The notes under the pieces were generated by a model that saw only the letters and a program-made list of their open reading frames with translations, had not been told where the DNA came from and did not search any database. From NCBI RefSeq assembly GCF_015291725.1, contig NZ_CP030038.1, positions 620,001 through 684,000 on the forward strand: a stretch of DNA of 64,000 bases, written 5' to 3'. The position numbers and the translations under genes were made by a program. Source of the DNA: Bradyrhizobium sp. CCBAU 51765. GTDB taxonomy: Bacteria > Pseudomonadota > Alphaproteobacteria > Rhizobiales > Xanthobacteraceae. Positions 1 through 7,709 of this stretch are shown piece by piece (the stretch's first letter is position 1; every line of letters begins with the position of its first letter).

Positions 1-475
1 CCGCCTCAACGATCTCCGCCACATCATCTACAAGTCGGCCGACGCCCCCTGGCGCCGCGCGCGCAAGAATCTCGGCCTGATGATGCGCGAGGGGCTCCTG
101 AAGGAGAATATCGACGGCGAGGCGCTGGACTGGGCGCACAAGCGCCTGCTCGGCCGGCCCGAGCAGCGCAAGATCCTGATGATGATCTCGGACGGCGCGC
201 CGGTCGACGATTCCACGCTGTCGGTCAATCCCGGCAATTATCTCGAGCGGCATCTGCGCTACATCATCGAGGAGATCGAGACCCGCTCGCCCGTCGAGCT
301 GATCGCGATCGGCATCGGCCATGACGTGACGCGCTACTATCGCCGCGCGGTGACGATCGTGGACGCCGAGGAGCTCGGCGGCGCCATCACCGAGAAGCTC
401 GCCGAACTCTTCAGCGAGACCAACACGGCGCCCACGCAAGCACCCGGTCGCCCGCGACGCAAATTGCATTCGTGA
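1..475 (+). CDS. cobT: Cobaltochelatase subunit CobT, C-terminal part (5' end outside window)
   Basis: CobT works with CobN and CobS in ATP-dependent cobalt insertion into hydrogenobyrinate a,c-diamide, in aerobic cobalamin synthesis. The open frame enters from the left edge (first full codon at position 2) and gives about 157 residues. They match the C-terminal von Willebrand A-like part of CobT. Visible signs are the segment [22 protein letters not shown], with a MIDAS-like D-G-x-P-V-D-D, and the later [14 protein letters not shown] and [11 protein letters not shown] segments. The stop TGA overlaps the GTG start of the next gene by 4 nt (GTGA), so the two are probably co-translated. The N-terminal part lies outside the window. 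Confidence 0.93.
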   Translation, partial: RLNDLRHIIYKSADAPWRRARKNLGLMMREGLLKENIDGEALDWAHKRLLGRPEQRKILMMISDGAPVDDSTLSVNPGNYLERHLRYIIEEIETRSPVELIAIGIGHDVTRYYRRAVTIVDAEELGGAITEKLAELFSETNTAPTQAPGRPRRKLHS

Positions 476-1557
476 GCACGCGTTCATCCCGCCGCAGCTT
501 TCTCAGGCACGCAGCGGCGGGATTCTCCACTCTTGCAGTCTCCCGCCTCGCGCAGGCGCAAGCCGCGGCCGAGCCGCAGTCGCGCCCGCTCCAGGTCGAG
601 CACGCCGTCGCCGCGCCCGTCAACGTCGAGGTGAATGCGCGCAGCATTCCAAATTTCGAGCCGCGCGACCGCTCGCGCACGCGCTTCGGTTCGCTGGAAT
701 ATCGCAGCGGCCTGGTGCTGACCTCGCCCTATCGCGGCTTCGGCGGCTTGTCCGGCCTCCGCTTTCTCGACGGCAAGGGCGAGCGCTTCCTCGCGATCTC
801 CGACCAGGGCGGCTGGTTCACCGGCGCCATCCGCTATGCCGGCCGCGAGATGACCGGCCTTGCGGACGTCGAGGCCGCACCGGTGCTGGGTGCTGACGGC
901 CGGCCGATCACCGAGAAGAAGCTCTGGTACGACACCGAGTCGCTCGCGCGCGACGGCAACCTCGTCTATGTCGGGCTCGAGCGCGTCAACCAGATCCTGC
1001 GCTACGATTTCGCCAAGGGCGGCACGCGCGCCCGCGGCGAGGTGATCAGCGTGCCGCCGGCCTTGCGCAAGCTGCCCTACAACAAGGGGCTCGAGGCGAT
1101 GGTCGTCGTGCCCAAGGGCAAAGACCAGAACATGCCGCTCGCGGGCACCCTGATCGCGTTCTCCGAGCGCGGGCTGGATGCCAATGGCAACCTCGTCGCC
1201 TTCCTGATCGGCGGCCCCACGCCCGGCCAGTTCAGCGTGCGGCGCACCGAGACCTACGACATCAGCGATGCCGTGCTGCTGCCCTCGGGCGAGCTGCTCA
1301 TCCTCGAACGCAAATTCTCCTGGTTCACCGGCGTCAACATCCGCATCCGCTCGATCCCCCTGAAGTCGATCGTACCAGGTGCGCTGGTCGATGGCCCCGC
1401 ACTGTTCGCCGCCGATCTCGGCCACGAGATCGACAACATGGAAGCCATCGACGCCCACGTCACCGCCGGCGGCGAGACCGTGCTGACCCTCATCTCCGAC
1501 GACAATTTCTCGATGCTGCAGCGGACGTTGCTGCTGCAATTCACGCTGGCGGAATAG
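472..1557 (+). CDS. Tat-exported phytase-like / esterase-like protein
   Basis: The 361-residue protein starts at a GTG that overlaps the cobT stop. Its N-terminus carries a twin-arginine signal (SRRSFLR at residues 6-12, then a hydrophobic stretch and an AQA-type cleavage area near residue 30), so folded export to the periplasm is expected. The body resembles the 'esterase-like activity of phytase' family, a beta-propeller-like fold: [11 protein letters not shown] and [17 protein letters not shown] are typical of that family. The substrate is unknown; the family name reflects weak similarity to phytases, not a proven reaction. Translational coupling to cobT is seen in the sequence, but a role in cobalamin metabolism is not implied by the domain. 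Confidence 0.85.
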   Translation: MSTRSSRRSFLRHAAAGFSTLAVSRLAQAQAAAEPQSRPLQVEHAVAAPVNVEVNARSIPNFEPRDRSRTRFGSLEYRSGLVLTSPYRGFGGLSGLRFLDGKGERFLAISDQGGWFTGAIRYAGREMTGLADVEAAPVLGADGRPITEKKLWYDTESLARDGNLVYVGLERVNQILRYDFAKGGTRARGEVISVPPALRKLPYNKGLEAMVVVPKGKDQNMPLAGTLIAFSERGLDANGNLVAFLIGGPTPGQFSVRRTETYDISDAVLLPSGELLILERKFSWFTGVNIRIRSIPLKSIVPGALVDGPALFAADLGHEIDNMEAIDAHVTAGGETVLTLISDDNFSMLQRTLLLQFTLAE

Positions 1558-1606
1558 ACGATCGCACCGGAACGGTTCTTGCAACGATCGCGCGACCCGA
1601 TCGGAG

Positions 1607-2581
1607 ATGTCGATGACCAGGTTCCTTCGCGTGTTTTGTCTGTATGCGTGCTTCTGGATCGCCGCTGCCACACAAGTCCAGGCACAAGACTGGCCAGCGC
1701 GGCTGATCAAGGCGACCATTCCGTTCGGTCCGGGCAGCGCGGCTGACGTGGTGCCGCGGCTGGTGTTCGAGCGTCTCTCCGCCGAACTCGGTCAGCCGAT
1801 CGTGATCGAAAACCGCGCCGGCGGCGGCGGTGTGGTCGGTTCGGCGGCGGTCGCGAAGTCCGATCCCGATGGTTACAGCCTGCTCGCCCAGTCGTCGGCG
1901 CTGACCGTTGCGCCCCTGCTGTTCCCGAATGCGAGCTTCGACCCGAGCCGCGATCTCGCCTCGGTGTTCATGATCGGATCCGGTGCCAATGTCATGATCG
2001 TGCCGAAGGAGCGGCCCTGGAAGACAATCCAGGACTTCATCGCGGCCGCCAGGGCGAAGCCCGGCTCGATCTCGTTCGGCTCGGTCGGCATCGGCAGCGC
2101 CGTGCACATCTCGAGCGAGAAGTTCCGCTACGCCGCCGGCATCGAGGCCACCCATGTGCCGTATCGCGCCGGCCCGGAAGTGATCGCCGACATTCTCGGC
2201 GGGCGCATCGATCTGTATTTCTGCCCGCTGGCGACCGCGCTGCCGCTGATCCGCGAGGGCCAGGTCCGCGCGCTGGTGGTCTCGACGCCGAAGCGCGTTG
2301 CCGAGCTGCCCGATGTGCCGACGCCGGCCGAGATCGGCCTGAAGGACGCCGACAGCGAGATCTGGTTCGGCGTGTTCGTGCCGGCGAAGACCCCGCGCGA
2401 GATCGTCGACAAGCTGCACGCGGCCGCCGAGAAAGTTCTGGCCACGCCGGCGATGCAGGCGAGCCTGGCAAAGCTCGGGCTCGAACCGAGGCCGATGAAG
2501 CCCGCCGACATGGACGACCTCGTCAAGCGCGAGCTGGCGGCCAATCAGGAGCTGATCAAGGCCGCAGGCATCAAGCCGTAG
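1607..2581 (+). CDS. Tripartite tricarboxylate transporter receptor (TctC/Bug family)
   Basis: This is a periplasmic substrate-binding protein of about 324 residues, the usual length for TctC/Bug proteins. It has an N-terminal signal peptide (hydrophobic residues about 5-25, ending AQAQ) followed by the family hallmark IPFGPGSAADVVPR and the later VENRAGGGG-type loop. Such proteins bind carboxylates for TctAB permeases. No tctA or tctB gene lies nearby, so this is an orphan receptor. The ATG at 1607 is preceded too closely by GGAG (1603-1606). The in-frame ATG at 1613 has better spacing and is the more likely start. Confidence 0.9.
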   Translation: MSMTRFLRVFCLYACFWIAAATQVQAQDWPARLIKATIPFGPGSAADVVPRLVFERLSAELGQPIVIENRAGGGGVVGSAAVAKSDPDGYSLLAQSSALTVAPLLFPNASFDPSRDLASVFMIGSGANVMIVPKERPWKTIQDFIAAARAKPGSISFGSVGIGSAVHISSEKFRYAAGIEATHVPYRAGPEVIADILGGRIDLYFCPLATALPLIREGQVRALVVSTPKRVAELPDVPTPAEIGLKDADSEIWFGVFVPAKTPREIVDKLHAAAEKVLATPAMQASLAKLGLEPRPMKPADMDDLVKRELAANQELIKAAGIKP

Positions 2582-2742
2582 GGCGCGTCGCGCTCGTAGT
2601 CCCGACCAGCGAAGCGCGGATCCGGTTCAGCGCAATGCAGCCCGTCCCGGTGGGCCATGTCCGCCGCGCAACTGGCATTTCGCTGCGCACGCGCTAATCT
2701 TCATGCAATCGCTTCCATCTCTCCAGTCCGGAACCCCCTCGC

Positions 2743-3855
2743 ATGAGCGCCCTGTTTTCCCCGATCAAGCTGCGCGGCCTGACCCTGAAGAACCGCATCG
2801 TGGTGTCGCCGATGTGCCAGTATTCGGCCGATGACGGTGTCGCCGCCGACTGGCACTTCACCCACATCAACAATCTCAGCCTGTCGGGCGCGGCGATGTT
2901 CTGCATCGAGGCGACGCATGTGGAGGCGATCGGCCGCATCACGCCGGGCTGCCTCGGGCTCTACAGCGATGCCTGCGAGGCCGCGCTGAAGCCGATCCTC
3001 AATTCGGTGCGCAAGCATTCCTCCACCGCGATCGCGATGCAGCTCGCCCATGCCGGCCGCAAGGCCTCGAGTGCGCGGCCCTGGGACGGCGGCCAGCTGA
3101 TTCCGGTCAGCGACGGCGGCTGGCAGACGGTCGGCCCGAGCGCGGTGCCGCACAAGGAGGGCGAGGCCGCCCCGCTGGCGCTGGATGCGGCAGGCCTGAA
3201 GCGCATCCGCGAGGCCTTCGTCGATTCAGCGAAGCGCGCCGCGCGGCTCGGCATCGACGCCATCGAGGTGCACGGCGCGCACGGCTATCTCCTGCATCAG
3301 TTCCTGTCGCCGATCTCCAACCGGCGCACCGACGAATATGGCGGCAGCCTCGAGAACCGCATGCGCTATCCGCTCGAAGTGTTCGACGCGGTGCGTGCCG
3401 CATTCCCCGCCGACAGGCCGGTCGGCATGCGGGTGTCGTCGACCGACTGGGTCGAGGGCGGCTGGGACTTAGGCCAGACGATCGAATTTGCGCGAGCGCT
3501 GAAGGCGCGCGGCGTCGACTGGATCGATGCCTCCTCCGGCGGCGTCTCGCCGCTGCAGAAGATCGCGCTCGGCCCCGGCTATCAGGTGCAGTTCGCAGAC
3601 GCCATCAGGCGCGAGACCGGCCTGCCCACCATCGCGGTCGGCCTGATCACGGAAGTAAGGCTCGCGGAAGAGATCGTCGCATCGGGCAAGGCCGACATGG
3701 TCGCGCTCGCCCGCGGCATGCTCTACGACCCGCGCTGGCCCTGGCACGCCGCCGCCGAGCTCGGCGGCGAGGTCGAAGCGCCCCCGCAATATTGGCGCTC
3801 GCAGCCCTCGACGCAGAAGGCGCTGTTCGGCAAGACCACGTTCGGCGCGAGGTGA
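2743..3855 (+). CDS. Old Yellow Enzyme family NADH:flavin oxidoreductase (YqjM-like)
   Basis: This FMN-dependent ene-reductase has 370 residues, a normal length for the YqjM/xenobiotic reductase branch. The N-terminus LFSPIKLRGLTLKNRIVVSP contains the family start motif, followed by MCQYSA with the Cys that tunes FMN in YqjM-type enzymes. The catalytic/ligand region HGAHGYLLHQFLSP and the substrate-loop region NRRTDEYGGS are intact. It would reduce activated C=C bonds of enones or nitro compounds in the cytoplasm with NAD(P)H. It stands alone, with no co-directional partner within 150 bp. Confidence 0.92.
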   Translation: MSALFSPIKLRGLTLKNRIVVSPMCQYSADDGVAADWHFTHINNLSLSGAAMFCIEATHVEAIGRITPGCLGLYSDACEAALKPILNSVRKHSSTAIAMQLAHAGRKASSARPWDGGQLIPVSDGGWQTVGPSAVPHKEGEAAPLALDAAGLKRIREAFVDSAKRAARLGIDAIEVHGAHGYLLHQFLSPISNRRTDEYGGSLENRMRYPLEVFDAVRAAFPADRPVGMRVSSTDWVEGGWDLGQTIEFARALKARGVDWIDASSGGVSPLQKIALGPGYQVQFADAIRRETGLPTIAVGLITEVRLAEEIVASGKADMVALARGMLYDPRWPWHAAAELGGEVEAPPQYWRSQPSTQKALFGKTTFGAR

Positions 3856-3910
3856 GGGGCCGCGTCGCGCCCACGGCATATGTGACGCGATAGCGGCGCC
3901 CCATCACCAG

Positions 3911-3957
3911 TGTCGTCCCCGCGCCCGTGCGCAATTGCGCACGGGGCGGGGACGACA
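3911..3957. repeat. Intergenic palindrome with TGCGCAATTGCGCA core
   Basis: Outer arms TGTCGTCCCCGC and its complement flank a core GTGCGCAATTGCGCAC. The element lies just after the Old Yellow Enzyme gene. The same core appears inside the repeat at 30399-30521. It could act as a transcription terminator in either direction, but there is no T run. Confidence 0.6.
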
Positions 3958-4080
3958 GTGGAATTTGTGGAGCGCGCTTTCGTCCCTCACTTCCCTCCCG
4001 CATCCGTAACTCCCCTGAGCTTCCACGCCCCCCGAAACTGGCCTAACCTTCCGCACAGGCGAGGCAATGGAGGGCTGCCC

Positions 4081-4488
4081 ATGCGTTATCCTGTCCGCAA
4101 AGCGGCTCACATCTTCGAGCGCGTCGGCCTTGCGATGGCCGGTGCGGCATGCGGGCTGTTCATCGGCGCTTATGTCGGATCGGCGATTCCCTTGCTTACC
4201 ACGCAGGGCTTCCTGCTGCTGATGATGCTGCTCGGCGGCATCGGCTTCTATCTCGGCATCGACACGCCGCAGATGCCGTTCGACGATGCGCACAGCCAGA
4301 TCGACGCCGCCGAATTCATGAGCGCCGCCGGCACGCTGTTCGCCACGCTCACCTCCTTCGTCTCCGTCCTCGTCATCGTGCTGCGGATCGACCCGCACAT
4401 GCTCTGGACCTGGCTCGTCTTGGCCGGCTGGCTCGCCGGCGTCGTCATGCAGATCGTCGCGGGCGCCAAGGCAAGGATGCGGAAGTAG
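4081..4488 (+). CDS. Small membrane protein, function unknown
   Basis: The 135-residue protein begins at the ATG at 4081, preceded by GGAGGG about 8 nt upstream; the open frame extends further upstream, but that part has no coding look. Four hydrophobic stretches are visible: about residues 15-35 (AMAGAACGLFIGAYVG), 38-57 (TQGFLLLMMLLGGIG), 80-100 (AGTLFATLTSFVSVLVIVL) and 106-126. A multi-pass inner-membrane protein is therefore likely. No catalytic motif or known family is recognised. It is followed at once by an intergenic palindromic repeat. Confidence 0.7.
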   Translation: MRYPVRKAAHIFERVGLAMAGAACGLFIGAYVGSAIPLLTTQGFLLLMMLLGGIGFYLGIDTPQMPFDDAHSQIDAAEFMSAAGTLFATLTSFVSVLVIVLRIDPHMLWTWLVLAGWLAGVVMQIVAGAKARMRK

Positions 4489-4494
4489 CTTTTT

Positions 4495-4683
4495 CCTTCT
4501 CCCCTTGTGGGAGAAGGTGGCATAGGCGGCCTTCGGCCGCCGTTTACTTAGAACGCCGATGCTTTGCATCGGCTTTGGCGCCGGATGAGGGGTTGTCCCC
4601 ACTCGCAAGACCGGTGGTGACGAGAGAACCCCTCACCCGGCTTCGCCTTCAGCGAAGCCACCCTCTCCCACAAGGGAAGAGGG
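4495..4683. repeat. Intergenic palindromic repeat, CCTTCTCCCC...CCCTCTCCCAC family (copy 1)
   Basis: The element is bounded by CCTTCTCCCCTTGTGGGAGAAGG at the left and CCCTCTCCCACAAGGGAAGAGGG at the right, each itself a hairpin. Between them are the phrases CGCCGGATGAGGGGTT and CCCCTCACCCGGCTTCGC. Related copies lie at 11675-11832 and 32106-32251. Confidence 0.8.
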
Positions 4684-4706
4684 TCAGCACGCAGCTCGCT
4701 CATTCC

Positions 4707-4952
4707 TCAGAACACCACGCCCACGCGCGTGCCGCGCTTCCAGGCGATGCGGCAGCGCTTCTTGGTGTTGACGTGCAGGAGCTCGAAGCGATCGGGGATC
4801 GTCACCTGGCCGCCGAGATCGACGCAGGCCCCGCCGGGCGAATAGTCGATCAGCGTGCAGGGGATCACCGGCGCGCGCGGGTCGGTGATGATCTTGGCCT
4901 GGCGCGAGACCAGCCCTGCGGGCTTGACGCGGACATGGCGGCGCGGATGCAT
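4707..4952 (-). CDS. PilZ domain protein
   Basis: This 81-residue protein is a single PilZ domain, the c-di-GMP-binding fold. It carries the RRHVRV segment (RxxxR half-site) near the N-terminus and the DYSPGGACVDL segment, matching the D/NxSxxG half-site. A ligand-binding role is therefore plausible. The start at 4952 is chosen because GGAGGAG sits 7 nt upstream on the coding strand; an ATG eight codons earlier (4976) has no such site. Stand-alone PilZ proteins usually act by binding a partner, which cannot be read from the context. Confidence 0.85.
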   Translation of the reverse strand: MHPRRHVRVKPAGLVSRQAKIITDPRAPVIPCTLIDYSPGGACVDLGGQVTIPDRFELLHVNTKKRCRIAWKRGTRVGVVF

Positions 4953-5078
4953 TGGCACTCTCCTCCAATTCCGCATCTAGCGGCGGGTTCGGGCGACGAT
5001 GATGCCGGGGAGTTGATGCGAAGCAGCTAAGGCCGGCAGGAGAATTTTAACGAAAAGTGCCGGCGAAGGCAGAAGGTT

Positions 5079-5351
5079 CTACCCCTGCGTTTGCTTCTTG
5101 CCGAAGCGGTTCTTCAGACAATTGGCGTCGCGTTCGAGAGCGGCATCGATCGGAACGAGATAGTTGACCCCATCGACCTCGATGCCATGACTCGCATAGT
5201 AGACGACCGCAACCTCGGCATCGCGGGACCGTTCGATGAAATCGCGCAGCGCCCACCGCGCCCGCCCGCAGAGCGAAGCTCGCCCGTGGGCGCGCGTGGG
5301 GAGCGGGGTGATGTCCCGGCAGGGGCCGTGCTCAACGCGAGGGACCGTCAT
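5079..5351 (-). pseudogene. Caspase-family (peptidase C14) fragment
   Basis: The stretch ALRDFIERSRDAEVAVVYYA followed by SHGIEVDGVNYLVPIDA is the histidine-bearing strand-loop of bacterial caspase p20 domains, where the usual form is Y(A)GHGIEVDG. Only about 50 residues resemble the family. The upstream part of the frame has no similarity in character, and the frame stops before the cysteine strand. The fragment therefore lacks the catalytic Cys and cannot be an active peptidase. It is probably the remnant of a larger caspase-domain protein, a family common in rhizobia. Confidence 0.7.
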
Positions 5352-5388
5352 CCCATCCCGTCACACGGGTCCCTCTGACACCCGGTGC

Positions 5389-5808
5389 CTATGATCCGTC
5401 GCGGCATGCGCTCGCGATGTAGACGCCCAGCTCGTTGGTCTTGATGAGCGCGTACGGATCGGCCACTCCTTCTTCCCGCAGCCATTCAATCTGCAATTCG
5501 TAGGCCTGGCGTTCGTAGGCAGCAATACAGGGAAGGACGATGTTGTTTGCCCTCTGCACGTGGTGCACCACTTCGTGCAACAGAGTGCTTTTCTGTCGCA
5601 GATCATCGGGTCGCCAGCCCTGAGGCAGGTAGATCGCCCCCTCGTCGCGGCTGTAGAGCGCCTGCAACTCCAGCCCGCTGTTCTCCGGCGAGCCATGTCG
5701 CATTGCCATGTCCGCCGCTGTCACGAAATGGATCCGCGGATGATCAGGAGCCGACAAGCCGGTCTTGGCAACGATCCATGCGATGTAGATTGCGATCAGG
5801 CTTTCCAA
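5389..5808 (-). CDS. DUF6647-like protein with HEVVH motif
   Basis: The 139-residue protein carries LLHEVVHHVQ, an HEXXH zinc-metallopeptidase motif, at about residues 77-86. An N-terminal hydrophobic stretch (MESLIAIYIAWIVAKTG) may be an uncleaved signal or anchor. The arrangement (short N-terminus, YLPQGWRP, HEVVH, then YERQAYELQ, which could supply the third ligand) fits the small rhizobial DUF6647 family. Proteolytic activity is not shown. It lies next to the caspase fragment on the same strand with a 37-bp gap. Confidence 0.75.
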   Translation of the reverse strand: MESLIAIYIAWIVAKTGLSAPDHPRIHFVTAADMAMRHGSPENSGLELQALYSRDEGAIYLPQGWRPDDLRQKSTLLHEVVHHVQRANNIVLPCIAAYERQAYELQIEWLREEGVADPYALIKTNELGVYIASACRDGS

Positions 5809-5879
5809 GGAAACGGCTTCCTGCAGTAAGGCCGCAGCGCGGCCTGCTGGTGACGAGGATTTTCGAGTTTCCTATTCTG

Positions 5880-6074
5880 CTAGGTTGGCCCCGCGGCGGA
5901 TTGCCTGGGATGCGCGATCAGATGTGCGTACTGACGCAGGATCCGATCCGCCTGAAGGCGTCGCGAGCTTCGCAGCGCCGACGCGATGGAAGCCAGGAAG
6001 CGCCGCCCTTCATTCGCGATTGGAAACGACGCAGAAGTCGGCAGTGCGGACGAAGGCTGCGAAGTGCTTTTCAT
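5880..6074 (-). CDS. Small basic protein downstream of the DUF1127 gene
   Basis: The 64-residue product has a helical, Arg-rich centre (LASIASALRSSRRLQADRIL followed by RQYAHLIA). This resembles short rhizobial proteins ending in a RQYRHLI-type segment that often sit beside DUF1127 genes. Its ATG (6074) lies 2 nt after the stop of the upstream gene, so the pair is probably one transcript with coupled translation. Function is unknown; it is too short for a catalytic domain. Confidence 0.6.
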   Translation of the reverse strand: MKSTSQPSSALPTSASFPIANEGRRFLASIASALRSSRRLQADRILRQYAHLIAHPRQSAAGPT

Positions 6075-6076
6075 GA

Positions 6077-6574
6077 TCAGGACGCCAGGGTCGGTTGACG
6101 ACGTGGAACGCTGTCAGCGCGATATCTGGAACCATTGGCATCGACGGCTGGCCGCGCGACGGCGGCGGTCGCAGGGGCGCAATCCAGCATCGCCGGGCGC
6201 TTCAGCGTGATCGGTTGCCAGAAGAAGCGACACGCCTCGGCATGCGCTTCGAACGCGTCGACGCCGATATCGCGCAGAAACTCGGATCTGTCCCTGATAT
6301 CCGCGCGCAGCTCTGACCGGAAGCAGGCGCGCTCCCACCACGTGAAAGGCAGTCGCGCAAGCGGATGGTCGGCGGGGCCGCGTTCAATCGTGTAAACTTG
6401 CAGGAAAGCCTCCCGAGGCAGTGTGGTCCGCGATGACGTTGCTGAAAAGAAAGCGCGTGGAAATTCACCGCTCGATGCTCGCTTTTGCAGCGGAGCGGCG
6501 CATGACGGGATGGTGAAAGAGCCGGGAAGCCATTCGGTTCTCGGTTCGCTCTCCGGCGGGCCTGCCAATGTCAA
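6077..6574 (-). CDS. DUF1127 domain protein, start uncertain
   Basis: The recognisable part is FTWWERACFRSELRADIRDR followed by SEFLRDIGVDAFEAHAEACR, then FFWQPI. This is the DUF1127 pattern (Arg-rich helix, L-x-D-I/M-G). The N-terminal part before it looks coding (TLPREAFLQVYTIERGPADHPLARL). No ATG fits well. The frame stays open to 6973, and the TTG at 6574 (protein of 165 residues) is a guess based on where the composition becomes protein-like. Short DUF1127 proteins have been tied to RNA and phosphate or arginine metabolism in Agrobacterium-type bacteria; the role of long forms is unknown. It is divergent from the LuxR gene. Confidence 0.6.
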   Translation of the reverse strand: MTLAGPPESEPRTEWLPGSFTIPSCAAPLQKRASSGEFPRAFFSATSSRTTLPREAFLQVYTIERGPADHPLARLPFTWWERACFRSELRADIRDRSEFLRDIGVDAFEAHAEACRFFWQPITLKRPAMLDCAPATAAVARPAVDANGSRYRADSVPRRQPTLAS

Positions 6575-6714
6575 TACGGTGGGAGGACCCGCTTCCCGAC
6601 AACCGTGTCGACTATCGCGCCGATTGATGTGCCTGAGAACTACCTGGAAAGGTGGTGCGTTGTGCTTTATGGATACACGCGCGGTCGGCGGCCTGCACAC
6701 GCTTCGGGAATGAC

Positions 6715-7512
6715 ATGCATCTCTCCACGGGTCCTGTCGATCCGCAAGATCAAGAAGTCTATGCACTCTGGGATCAGCTGGCCGACTTCTCGGTCTCCGA
6801 CGGTGACGCCGCGCTGACGCACCTGTTGTCCACGCTGCGGACCATGTTGTCGGCACGCAATGTGCTGTGGGGGGCGGTCGTGCGATTACCGTCACGCAAG
6901 CGGACCGATCCCCTGCTTGGCTGGCGTCCGCGCCTTGTCCGGGTGCTGGACCCGATACCGGCCGTGGCGGCATCGGTGCAGAAGCAGTACGATACGCTCT
7001 GGTCCGCCAACGTCGACCTGTCTCAGATTCTGTCCATGTCGGGAGATGAGCCGTTCCGCGTCCGCCTGCTGTTCGAAACGCTGCCGCCGGAATGGTTCGA
7101 GGGCGAGCATTATCGCCGGCACTATCTGGATGTCGGATTCGCCGACAGCATTTCAGTGCGCATTGCGCTCAATGAGGACGTGAGAATCCGCCTGTTCGTA
7201 TTTCGCGATGCGCAGGCACCCCGCTTCTCGGCAGAGGACGGCCAGCTTCTGGGCTTCACGATGCGGGGGTTGAGATGGTTTCACCGTCAACAGCTGCTCA
7301 GTCACGGTCTGCTCATCGCCAACGCGGCCCTGACAGCCGCCGAGCGCCGGGTCTTGCTCTCGCTGCTCGACGGGCACGCGGAAAAGGAGATTGCACGGAA
7401 GCTTGGCCAAAGTCCGAACACCACGCACTTCCACGTCAAGTCGATCTACGCCAAGTTCGGCGTGCGCAACCGCGCGGCGCTCGCCGCGCTCTGGCTCGGC
7501 AAGCTGCGATGA
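6715..7512 (+). CDS. LuxR-type transcriptional regulator
   Basis: The C-terminal 60 residues form a LuxR/FixJ helix-turn-helix: LTAAERRVLLSLLDGHAEKE, then IARKLGQSPNTTHFHVKSIY, ending with AKFGVRNRAALAAL. The N-terminal 190 residues contain no receiver aspartate and no clear autoinducer-binding motif, so the signal is unknown. The ATG at 6715 (265 residues) is preferred to an earlier in-frame ATG at 6652, because the extra residues show no conserved character. It is divergent from the DUF1127 gene; the 140-bp gap probably holds both promoters. Confidence 0.85.
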   Translation: MHLSTGPVDPQDQEVYALWDQLADFSVSDGDAALTHLLSTLRTMLSARNVLWGAVVRLPSRKRTDPLLGWRPRLVRVLDPIPAVAASVQKQYDTLWSANVDLSQILSMSGDEPFRVRLLFETLPPEWFEGEHYRRHYLDVGFADSISVRIALNEDVRIRLFVFRDAQAPRFSAEDGQLLGFTMRGLRWFHRQQLLSHGLLIANAALTAAERRVLLSLLDGHAEKEIARKLGQSPNTTHFHVKSIYAKFGVRNRAALAALWLGKLR

Positions 7513-7709
7513 TGCGTTGAGCCCGAACGTCAGCCATGCGTCAATCTCGGCGCAAGGCGCACGCCAGGGACTCTGCGCAAGGAGCACGCCAAGGACAAGC
7601 TGTCCCCTCCGGAACTGACGCCCGCTCGCAGCCCCCGGGTGGCAGCGTCACGCCCGAGCTGCAAGACCTCCACCGTGCCCCGGCAAGCTGACGTTGATGT
7701 TTCCGCGCC

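Noticed and set aside
4149..5030. 293-codon plus-strand frame across the membrane protein, repeat and PilZ gene
   Set aside because: It runs through a palindromic repeat and antisense to PilZ; the two real genes explain the region.
6605..6817. Plus-strand short frame starting MSTIAPID upstream of the LuxR gene
   Set aside because: No ribosome binding site; it overlaps the LuxR gene in another frame and lacks conserved features.
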